DNA of 12,762 nucleotides from Paludibacteraceae bacterium (lineage in GTDB: Bacteria > Bacteroidota > Bacteroidia > Bacteroidales > Paludibacteraceae): the NCBI GenBank assembly GCA_017960065.1, contig JAGCZK010000018.1:1-12762 (forward strand), read 5' to 3'. A program made the translations under genes and the position numbers. The notes beneath the pieces were generated by a model, which was not told where the DNA came from, did no database searches, and worked only from the letters and a program-made list of their open reading frames with translations. Positions 6,724-12,762 of this stretch are shown here, piece by piece; position 1 is the first letter of the stretch, and every line of letters starts with the position of its first letter.

Positions 6724-7530
6724 TTACAGTGTGTACACAATTTTCCGCACCTCCTGCGCCCATTGCAGCGGTGTTTTACTCTCGTCGAAACGGTCGAAGG
6801 GAATGGGCTTCCCGATTTTGACCCGGACCTTGCGGCCTTGCTGGCGATAGACCTCGCGCGGAAGCAACATCATCTCCAAGTTGAGTTTGATGCGCAAAAA
6901 CGACCTGATTTTGGCCACCAGGTAAAACAAGGTCGAATTGACCGCATCTATCCGGACAGGCACCACTTGGCGGAAGTATTCACGGGCCTTGACGACAAAC
7001 ACCTTTTTCCATTCGGGGTCCTGGACAATGCCGCGGATGCGGCGCGAGACCATGCCCGAAGGGAAAAACATGATCTGAGCATCCGACTCGAAGGCCTGGT
7101 TGATTTTTTCGGCCAGATCGCGGCTTTGACCGCCGGTTTTGTTGACGGGTATCAGCATGTCGCGGATAGGGGTAAGCGCCTGCAGGATGTCGTTGGCCGG
7201 AATCAGCAGGGCCGTCGGATAATGGGGGGCCACCGTCGCCACCGCCGCCAACACATCGACGCCACCCAGCGGATGGTTGCACACAAACAGACAGCGCTGG
7301 TCGGCCGTCGGCAGGTATTCGGCCCCCGACACTTCGACCTCGACCGGAAGTTCCTCGAGGGCACGACGCATAAAATCCGCATTTTTGTACGGGCCGATGC
7401 GGCGCAAAATATCGTTGTACCAGTCTTGGCGAATGATTTTTTTGAGCAGCCAGACCATCCAACGCGAGGGGCGGCGCTTCATTTTCGCAGCCAAGACGGA
7501 TTCGACATCTATTTGTGTGATTGCATCCAT
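6724..7530 (-). CDS. glsA: Lysophospholipid-type O-acyltransferase, GlsA-like
   Basis: The 268-residue protein belongs to the PlsC/LPLAT acyltransferase superfamily. The catalytic block is CNHPLGGVD (residues 84-92), with His86 and Asp92, and the acceptor-binding block is FPSGMVSR (156-163). The His-Asp spacing is HX5D rather than the textbook HX4D, with a Pro after the His, as I recall for the hemolysin-like subgroup. Paired with glsB, it probably O-acylates the 3-hydroxy group of N-acyl-glycine to finish a diacylated glycine lipid at the inner face of the membrane. No clear membrane-spanning helix is visible, and the basic N-terminus (KMKRRPSRW) could bind the membrane surface. It is the first gene of the pair and diverges from mraZ. 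The start is the ATG at 7530; a TTG at 7536 adds only two residues. Confidence 0.8.
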   Translation of the reverse strand: MDAITQIDVESVLAAKMKRRPSRWMVWLLKKIIRQDWYNDILRRIGPYKNADFMRRALEELPVEVEVSGAEYLPTADQRCLFVCNHPLGGVDVLAAVATVAPHYPTALLIPANDILQALTPIRDMLIPVNKTGGQSRDLAEKINQAFESDAQIMFFPSGMVSRRIRGIVQDPEWKKVFVVKAREYFRQVVPVRIDAVNSTLFYLVAKIRSFLRIKLNLEMMLLPREVYRQQGRKVRVKIGKPIPFDRFDESKTPLQWAQEVRKIVYTL

Positions 7531-7540
7531 AATCAAGGCA

Positions 7541-7548
7541 CAAATTTA
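7541..7548 (-). promoter_or_regulatory. Possible -7 box for glsA-glsB
   Basis: On the minus strand TAAATTTG (7548-7541) matches TAnnTTTG exactly, but I see no convincing -33 box 19-21 bases upstream. If it is used, the leader before the ATG at 7530 would be only about 5 bases, nearly leaderless. The surrounding sequence is AT-rich, so a chance match is possible. Confidence 0.45.
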
Positions 7549-7634
7549 GTGTAAATTTTACAAATCACCTCTATTCGGTTCCATTTTTATTCACACCTTA
7601 TAAATCAAGGCCTTTGGCGTGATGTTGATAACTT

Positions 7635-7654
7635 TTGTGGGGAATTGTGTCTAA
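7635..7654 (+). promoter_or_regulatory. Candidate MraZ operator: two 10-base tandem units
   Basis: TTGTGGGGAA (7635-7644) is followed directly by TTGTGTCTAA (7645-7654), two units 10 bases apart sharing TTGTG and a closing AA. In E. coli MraZ binds TGGGN repeats separated by 5 bases, so also one per helical turn, upstream of its own operon. The first unit contains TGGGG (7638-7642); the second is degenerate. The pair sits just upstream of the predicted -33 box for mraZ. The assignment is by position and pattern only. Confidence 0.4.
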
Positions 7655-7658
7655 AAAA

Positions 7659-7690
7659 GTTGTAAAATGTCGCAAAAGGCTGTAATTTTA
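7659..7690 (+). promoter_or_regulatory. Possible promoter for mraZ and the dcw cluster
   Basis: GTTG (7659-7662) and TAATTTTA (7683-7690) are separated by 20 bases, the normal Bacteroidota spacing, each with one mismatch to TTTG and TAnnTTTG. Initiation near 7696 would leave a leader of about 20 bases before the GTG at 7717. Confidence 0.4.
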
Positions 7691-7716
7691 CCGCAAAATT
7701 AAAAGGTAATAGAAGC

Positions 7717-8178
7717 GTGTTATCCCTTATCGGAAATAGCGAAGCGAAGATGGATGCGAAAGGGCGGGTGTTTGTCCCGGCCAACTTCCGCCATCTGCTC
7801 GATGACCAACGGGTGTTTGTCATGCGCAAGAACCTGTTCAGCGACAGCCTGGTGCTGTATCCCGAAGCCACTTGGAACGAGCTGATTCAGGTGCTTAGAA
7901 GCCGCCTGAGCCGTTGGAAACGCGAGGAGGAACTGATTTTCAGACAGTTCGTCGCCGAAGCCGAGCGCATCGAACTGGAAGATAACGGACGCATGCTGAT
8001 TCCCAAACGCTATCTGACCGCCCTCGGATTTGACAAGGACGTCCGTTTTGTCGGTTGCGACTCGACCATCGAAATCTGGCCTGCCGGAAAACTGGAGGCC
8101 ACCTTCGTCGAAACCGAAAAACTGGCCGAAGAAATCGAACGCCTGATGTCGGGCCCGACCCACGAAACAGAAACTTAA
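7717..8178 (+). CDS. mraZ: MraZ, transcriptional regulator of the division/cell-wall cluster
   Basis: The 153-residue product has the two SpoVT/AbrB-like repeats of MraZ: DAKGRVFVP (residues 13-21) and DNGRMLIP (89-96), each with the conserved DxxxR or near-DxxxR core. MraZ proteins form ring-shaped oligomers and in E. coli repress their own dcw operon. The start is GTG at 7717. No in-frame ATG lies between the upstream stop at 7663-7665 and this codon, and the first internal ATG (7750) would remove the conserved IGNSEAK strand before the first repeat. It is the first gene of a plus-strand run, 19 bases before rsmH, and diverges from glsA. A possible binding site lies at 7635-7654. Confidence 0.92.
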   Translation: MLSLIGNSEAKMDAKGRVFVPANFRHLLDDQRVFVMRKNLFSDSLVLYPEATWNELIQVLRSRLSRWKREEELIFRQFVAEAERIELEDNGRMLIPKRYLTALGFDKDVRFVGCDSTIEIWPAGKLEATFVETEKLAEEIERLMSGPTHETET

Positions 8179-8197
8179 AGGACCTAAACAGTCAAGT

Positions 8198-9094
8198 ATG
8201 CAAGACTACCACATTCCGGTATTGCTCGATGAGAGTGTCACAGGCTTGAATCTCCAGCCCGGTGGACATTATATCGACTTGACTTTCGGAGGCGGCGGCC
8301 ACTCGCGCGAGATTTTGCGGCGCATGGACAGCACCGCCCGCCTGCTGGCTTTTGACCAAGACCGGGACGTGATCGGCCAACTGCCCGACGACCCCAGATT
8401 TTTGTTCGCACAGTCGAATTTCAAATACGTGAGCAATTTTGTGCGCTACCACCAGTTCGGCCCCGTTGACGGGATTTTGGCAGACCTGGGGGTGTCATCA
8501 CACCACTTCGACGACGAGGCCCGCGGCTTTTCGTTCCGTTACGACGGACCGCTCGACATGCGGATGAACCAACAGGCCCGCCTGACGGCCGAAACAGTGC
8601 TCAACGACTATAGCGAGCAGGCCTTGGCCGACGTGTTTTACCTCTACGGCGAACTGGTTCAGGCGCGCCGCATTGCGCACCGGCTGGTCGAAGCCCGCAA
8701 GCAGCAACGCCTCGACAGCATATTCGCCTTCAAAGACCTGCTGCTGCCGTTTTGCCGCAAGGACGAGAAGAAATTTCTGGCACAGGCCTTTCAGGCGGTT
8801 CGGATCGAGGTCAACGGCGAGATGAACGCGCTGCGCAAAATGCTGGAGTCGGCTGCCACGCAGTTGCGGCCCGGCGGAAGACTGGCCGTCATCACCTACC
8901 ATTCGCTCGAAGACCGTGTGGTGAAGAACTACATCAAGGCCGGGAACTTCGAAGGCAAGGTGGAACAGGATTTTTACGGACACAGCCTGTCGGTTTTCAA
9001 GAGTGTCGGCAAACTGGTCACCCCCAGTGACAGCGAAATGCAGGACAACCCGCGTTCGCGAAGCGCCAAATTACGAATTGCAGAAAAACTATGA
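8198..9094 (+). CDS. rsmH: 16S rRNA (cytosine-1402-N4) methyltransferase RsmH (MraW)
   Basis: The 298-residue SAM-dependent enzyme methylates N4 of C1402 in 16S rRNA, in the ribosomal P site. The whole set of family motifs is present: DLTFGGGGHS (residues 27-36, SAM binding), DLGVSS (96-101), FQAVRIEVNGE (198-208), YHSLEDR (234-240), and the C-terminal NPRSRSAKLR (284-293). Length is close to the family norm. It sits second in the dcw cluster, as in most bacteria. Its TGA overlaps the ATG of ftsL (ATGA at 9091-9094), which points to translational coupling. Confidence 0.96.
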   Translation: MQDYHIPVLLDESVTGLNLQPGGHYIDLTFGGGGHSREILRRMDSTARLLAFDQDRDVIGQLPDDPRFLFAQSNFKYVSNFVRYHQFGPVDGILADLGVSSHHFDDEARGFSFRYDGPLDMRMNQQARLTAETVLNDYSEQALADVFYLYGELVQARRIAHRLVEARKQQRLDSIFAFKDLLLPFCRKDEKKFLAQAFQAVRIEVNGEMNALRKMLESAATQLRPGGRLAVITYHSLEDRVVKNYIKAGNFEGKVEQDFYGHSLSVFKSVGKLVTPSDSEMQDNPRSRSAKLRIAEKL

Positions 9095-9468
9095 GTGGTA
9101 AGGTTCAAAACAAAATGTCACAATGGTTTACCAGCCCCGACTTCAAGGAGGTGCGGGAGACCAAAGTGCGCGATGTGCTCAACGGCAACATCTTCGTCAA
9201 GAACTTTGCCACCCGGCAGCTCGGGCTGTTGGTTTTGCTGGTGTTCCTGTCGTTTTTGTTTATCGAAAACCGCATGAACTGCGAACAGAAACTGGCCCGC
9301 ATCGACGAATTGTCGAAAGAGCTGGAATACGAGATACAGGTGGCGCTGCAGGTCGAGGCCGAGCTGAACGCCTCCAGTAAAAAGAGCGAGTTGGAGAAGA
9401 CGTTGGAGAAATATGACATTCCGCTCCACGACCTGACCGAACGTCCGTCCTACATCCGAATGAAATGA
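9091..9468 (+). CDS. ftsL: FtsL-like cell division protein
   Basis: The 125-residue protein has a basic cytoplasmic N-terminus, one membrane helix (about residues 43-59, LGLLVLLVFLSFLFI), and a periplasmic charged region (62-110) rich in Glu, Lys and Leu that looks like a coiled coil. This is the layout of FtsL, the bitopic partner of FtsQ and FtsB in the divisome. Sequence conservation in FtsL is weak, so the call rests on topology, size, and position between rsmH and ftsI, the standard ftsL slot. A long cytoplasmic tail of about 40 residues before the helix fits the Bacteroidota FtsL-like type. Both ends overlap neighbours by 4 bases (ATGA), supporting the start at 9091 over the Met at residue 9. 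Confidence 0.82.
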   Translation: MSGKVQNKMSQWFTSPDFKEVRETKVRDVLNGNIFVKNFATRQLGLLVLLVFLSFLFIENRMNCEQKLARIDELSKELEYEIQVALQVEAELNASSKKSELEKTLEKYDIPLHDLTERPSYIRMK

Positions 9469-11588
9469 AAGTGGTTTTCTACATATTGGTGGGGTTGCTG
9501 GTCATTTTGGCCATCGCCATCTTCTACGCCGACAGACGTAGCAACCGCGACTTGCCGCACGCCAACATCATGCTGCGCTACACGATTGTGTGCGGCCTGA
9601 TTGCGGTGTTTATGCTCAGCATCCTGACCAAAATCGTCGAGCTGCAGTTTGTCGAAGGCGACCGGCTGCGCAGCATGAGCGGCCACTCGCTCGGCGACAC
9701 GGACACGATTCGCGCCAAGCGGGGCAACATCCTGTCGGAAGACGGACACATGATGGCGGGAGGCATTTCGGTGTACCGCGTGTACCTCGACATGCGCTCG
9801 GAGGCCCTGCACATCATCCCCAAAAAGGAGGAAAAAATCAACTTCGAACTAAACGTCAAGGCCCTTTCCGACTCGCTGGCGCTGCTGTTGGGCGACAAAC
9901 CCGCGGCCTTCTACGAAAAGGGCCTGCGCAAAGCCTTTAAGGACAAGAAAGCCCAGTACAAGCTGCACGACGGCGAATTGTCGTACGTCGATTTCCAGCG
10001 GCTGTGGCACAATTTTCCGCTCATCAACAAAAACACCGCCATCTTCGTCAAACGGGTCAAGCGTACCAAACCCTACGACCAGATGGCTTCGCGCACCATC
10101 GGCGACATCTACGGCATCGAAACAAAGGGCGGCAAATGCGGACTGGAGCTGTATTACAACGACTATCTGAAAGGACAGGACGGACTGGAGGCAACGGTCA
10201 AGCTGGCGGGCAAACGGCACCACCAGACCCTGCAACCGGCCATTGACGGATACGATGTGGTCACCACCATCAACATCGACATTCAGGAAGAGATGCACCA
10301 GGCCCTGCTCGAGGCCGTCAGCTCGTCTGACGCCGACTTGGGCGTAGCCATCCTGATGGAAAGCGCCACGGGCAAAATCCGGGCCATCAGCAACTTGGGC
10401 AAAGGCAGCAAGGGCTATTACGAAAAGAGCAACTACGCCTTTGCCAGCGAAATCGAGCCGGGCTCGACCTTCAAGACCCTGTCGATGATGGTGGCCCTGC
10501 AAGACGGCTACATCGACACCACCACCCGGGTGGACACCCGCGACGGCAGCTACAAGTTTTCGGACCGCACGATGAAAGACCACAACTACAAAGGTCCCAA
10601 CGGTGGGGGCGGATACGGCGTGGCCACGGTGCCGCAACTGTTTTACCAGTCGTCGAACGTGGGCGTTTCGCGCATCATCTTCGACCACTACAACAGCAAC
10701 CGCCAAAAATACATCGACGGCATCCGGGCCACCGGGTTCGGCACGCCGATGGAATTGGAAATCCCCGGTTCGGGACAGGTCGGCATCAAGGATTTGTCGG
10801 ACTTTTCGGAAACCACCCTGCCGTGGATGTCGATCGGATACGAGGTGACCGTGCCGCCCATCTACATGCTGACGTTCTACAATGCCATCGCCAACAACGG
10901 CACCATGATGCGGCCAATGCTGGTGGACCGCATCGTCAACAAGGGGCAGGTCATCGAGCAGTATGAGCCGACGGTGGTCAAAGAACAGATTTGTTCGAAA
11001 ACCACGTTGGGCAAAATCCGCGCCATGCTCGAAGGTGTGGTCACCCAAGGCACCGCCAAGCCAGTGGCCTCGCCGCTGTTCGGCATTGCCGGCAAAACCG
11101 GCACGTCGCAAATCACCAACGACCAGGGGCGTTACAAAGACGAAAACGGCATGGCCATGCACCAAATCACCTTTTGCGGGTATTTTCCGGCCGATGTGCC
11201 GCAGTACAGCTGTCTGGTCTATATCAAGAATCCGAAACAAGGACCGCGCTCGGCAGGCCGACTCTGCGGCGGGGTCTTCAAGCGGGTGGCCGAAACCACT
11301 TATATTCTGAACAGCGGGCCGGAAACTCCCGATTCGGAACACGAAAAGGCGCTGAAGGCGCTGTGGAACGACGTGGTAAAAAGTGAGAAGGCGGAGGTTG
11401 ACCAAGAAGACTATCAGAGCCGGATGCCCGATGTGAAGGGGAAAACCTTGCAGGAGGCCGTGTATATTTTGGAAAACAACGGATGGAACGTATCGGCCGA
11501 AGGCATCGGACGGGTTTACAGCCAGGAGCCGGCGGCCGGTGTCGAACGCCAACGCTTGGGCGAACAAGCGAAACTAACACTGAAGTGA
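9465..11588 (+). CDS. ftsI: FtsI, septal peptidoglycan transpeptidase (class B PBP) with PASTA domain
   Basis: The 707-residue product crosslinks septal peptidoglycan as the target of beta-lactams. After the N-terminus come a membrane helix (about 37-57), the dimerisation/pedestal domain with RGNIL (86-90), and the transpeptidase domain. All three active-site motifs are present: SxxK as STFK (334-337, nucleophile Ser334), SxN as SSN (396-398) and KTG (544-546). A single PASTA domain (about 653-707, opening MPDVKGKTLQEAV) closes the protein; PASTA on FtsI is known in Bacteroidota. Unusually, an additional hydrophobic stretch lies at residues 4-21, before the usual N-terminus. The basic loop RRSNR between the two stretches suggests a cytoplasmic loop, so the N-terminus may face outwards. 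The ATGA overlap with ftsL supports this start; Met36 is the alternative. Confidence 0.94.
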   Translation: MKVVFYILVGLLVILAIAIFYADRRSNRDLPHANIMLRYTIVCGLIAVFMLSILTKIVELQFVEGDRLRSMSGHSLGDTDTIRAKRGNILSEDGHMMAGGISVYRVYLDMRSEALHIIPKKEEKINFELNVKALSDSLALLLGDKPAAFYEKGLRKAFKDKKAQYKLHDGELSYVDFQRLWHNFPLINKNTAIFVKRVKRTKPYDQMASRTIGDIYGIETKGGKCGLELYYNDYLKGQDGLEATVKLAGKRHHQTLQPAIDGYDVVTTINIDIQEEMHQALLEAVSSSDADLGVAILMESATGKIRAISNLGKGSKGYYEKSNYAFASEIEPGSTFKTLSMMVALQDGYIDTTTRVDTRDGSYKFSDRTMKDHNYKGPNGGGGYGVATVPQLFYQSSNVGVSRIIFDHYNSNRQKYIDGIRATGFGTPMELEIPGSGQVGIKDLSDFSETTLPWMSIGYEVTVPPIYMLTFYNAIANNGTMMRPMLVDRIVNKGQVIEQYEPTVVKEQICSKTTLGKIRAMLEGVVTQGTAKPVASPLFGIAGKTGTSQITNDQGRYKDENGMAMHQITFCGYFPADVPQYSCLVYIKNPKQGPRSAGRLCGGVFKRVAETTYILNSGPETPDSEHEKALKALWNDVVKSEKAEVDQEDYQSRMPDVKGKTLQEAVYILENNGWNVSAEGIGRVYSQEPAAGVERQRLGEQAKLTLK

Positions 11589-11589
11589 A

Positions 11590-12762
11590 ATGAAACTGGA
11601 AGAACTGCGATCGTCGATTGAAGTGGAACAGGTGGTCGGGCCGATGAGGCAAGACATCCGACAAATCTGCTTCGACTCGCGCCAAGTGGCGCCCGGTACC
11701 CTGTTTGTCGCTGTCAAAGGCAGTAGCAGCGACGGCCACGCCTATATCGGACAAGCCGTGGAAAAAGGCGCTTCGGCCGTTGTGTGCCAGGAGTTGCCCG
11801 AGACATGCGCCCCTGAGGTCTGCTACCTGAAGGTGGCCAACAGCGCCGTCTGCCTCGGCCGACTGGCCTCGTGCTTTTACGGCAACCCCAGCCAAAAAAT
11901 GAAGGTGGTCGGTGTGACCGGCACCAACGGCAAAACCACCATCGCCACGCTGCTCTACCGCATGTTCAGGCGGATGGGCCACGAAGCCGGTCTGCTTTCG
12001 ACGGTCTGCAACTACATTGGCGACGAGGCCGTTGCCAGCACCCACACCACTCCCGACCCCATCGAAGCCCAGTCGCTGATGGCACGCATGGTCGAAAAGG
12101 GGTGCCAATGGATGTTTATGGAGGTCAGCTCGCATGCCATCGACCAAGACCGCATTGCCGGCATCGATTTCGACGGCGGCATCTTCACCAACCTGACACG
12201 CGACCACCTCGACTACCACAAAACCGTTGACGCCTACCTCAAGGCCAAGAAGAAGTTTTTCGACCAGCTGCCGGCAAAGGCTTTTGCCCTGACCAACGAC
12301 GACGACAAGACCGGCCGGGTGATGTTGCAAAACACGGCTGCCGCCAAATACGGCTACTCGATCCGGAGCCTCAGCGACTTCCGAGCCAAGGTGCGCGAAA
12401 GCAGTTTTGAAGGCATGACGCTCGAAATTGACGGACACGAAGTGCTGGTGCATTTTGTCGGAAAATTCAACGCGTCGAACCTGATTGCCGTGTATGGCGC
12501 CGCCCGCCTCCTCGGAGTGGAGACGGAAGCCGCCCTGATCGCCCTCAGCGCGCTGCACACGGTGGACGGCCGGTTCGACACGGTATATTCTCCCCAAGGC
12601 GTAACGGCCATTGTCGATTACGCGCATACGCCCGACGCACTCAAAAACGTGCTCAAGAGCATCAACGAAATCCGCCGCGGGCTGCCCGTAAAACACCGGG
12701 TCATCACCGTGGCCGGCTTCGGGGGCATCCGCGACAAGGGCAAGCGTCCGATGATGACGCGC
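11590..12762 (+). CDS. murE: UDP-MurNAc-L-Ala-D-Glu ligase MurE, 3' end missing
   Basis: The frame is open from ATG 11590 to the window edge: 391 codons of an expected 480-500. MurE adds the third stem-peptide residue to the UDP-MurNAc dipeptide in the cytoplasm. Visible features are the N-terminal substrate domain with CFDSR (27-31) and GTLFVAVKG (36-44), the ATP-binding loop GVTGTNGKTT (108-117), TTPDP (153-157), VSSHA (179-183), NLTRDHLDYH (201-210), and the AK pair at 219-220, where Lys220 should be the carbamylated lysine. Later come GKFNASN (291-297) and DYAHTPD (343-349). The part that would show whether diaminopimelate or lysine is added (the DNPR-type motif) lies beyond the window. 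The glycine-rich GFGGIRDKGKR (376-386) carries Ile where Asn or Asp is common. It starts 1 base after the ftsI stop. Confidence 0.93.
   Translation, partial: MKLEELRSSIEVEQVVGPMRQDIRQICFDSRQVAPGTLFVAVKGSSSDGHAYIGQAVEKGASAVVCQELPETCAPEVCYLKVANSAVCLGRLASCFYGNPSQKMKVVGVTGTNGKTTIATLLYRMFRRMGHEAGLLSTVCNYIGDEAVASTHTTPDPIEAQSLMARMVEKGCQWMFMEVSSHAIDQDRIAGIDFDGGIFTNLTRDHLDYHKTVDAYLKAKKKFFDQLPAKAFALTNDDDKTGRVMLQNTAAAKYGYSIRSLSDFRAKVRESSFEGMTLEIDGHEVLVHFVGKFNASNLIAVYGAARLLGVETEAALIALSALHTVDGRFDTVYSPQGVTAIVDYAHTPDALKNVLKSINEIRRGLPVKHRVITVAGFGGIRDKGKRPMMTR

Noticed and set aside
5807..6850. Plus-strand open frame (347 codons) opposite glsB and glsA
   Set aside because: It is antisense to a clear acyltransferase pair and has no recognisable domain.
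9849..11567. Long minus-strand open frame (572 codons) opposite ftsI
   Set aside because: It is wholly antisense to an unmistakable FtsI with all catalytic motifs. Its product is rich in Val, Gly, His and Asp with no domain I recognise, as expected from GC-rich antisense codons.
11278..12696. Long minus-strand open frame (472 codons) opposite ftsI and murE
   Set aside because: It crosses two well-supported plus-strand genes, has no recognisable domain, and its composition is that of a shadow frame.

Overview
The window looks like chromosomal DNA from a moderately GC-rich member of the Bacteroidota, probably Bacteroidales. The signs are tandem ompH genes directly after the 3' end of bamA and before murI, several Bacteroidota-type -7 boxes (TAnnTTTG) upstream of genes, no strong Shine-Dalgarno sequences, an FtsL-like protein of the Bacteroidota type, an FtsI with a C-terminal PASTA domain, and a glsA-glsB glycine-lipid gene pair. 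I see no insertion sequence, phage gene, tRNA, rRNA or CRISPR. This is core genome, and nearly every gene can be named. No gap between genes exceeds 300 bases.

Layout. (1) Bases 1-2145, plus strand: the end of bamA, two OmpH/Skp-type periplasmic chaperones and glutamate racemase (murI), closed by a likely intrinsic terminator. (2) 2137-4495, plus strand: a promoter, then typA (ribosome-binding translational GTPase) and folK (folate synthesis), 3 bases apart. (3) 4492-5662, minus strand: two tandem paralogous outer-membrane beta-barrel genes. The promoter-distal one is broken by an in-frame TAA, and a strong minus-strand terminator lies between the two. (4) 5768-7530, minus strand: a two-gene operon, O-acyltransferase (glsA) then N-acyltransferase (glsB), predicted to make glycine (amino-acyl) lipids. 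(5) 7531-7716: a divergent regulatory region. (6) 7717-12762, plus strand: the start of the division and cell-wall (dcw) cluster, mraZ-rsmH-ftsL-ftsI-murE, with murE cut by the window end. rsmH/ftsL and ftsL/ftsI overlap by 4 bases (ATGA), and murE starts 1 base after ftsI.

Most of the window concerns the envelope. BamA and OmpH make the outer-membrane protein insertion route; the two barrel proteins are probable clients. GlsA/GlsB supply unusual membrane lipids. MurI, FtsL, FtsI and MurE build septal peptidoglycan, and MraZ probably regulates that cluster. TypA and FolK are housekeeping genes outside this theme.

I found no wholly new system. The most interesting points are the nonsense codon in the second barrel gene (its downstream frame is intact and still aligns to its neighbour), the strand-specific hairpin between the two barrel genes, an apparent extra N-terminal membrane helix in FtsI, and a 10-bp-spaced repeat upstream of mraZ that could be the MraZ operator.
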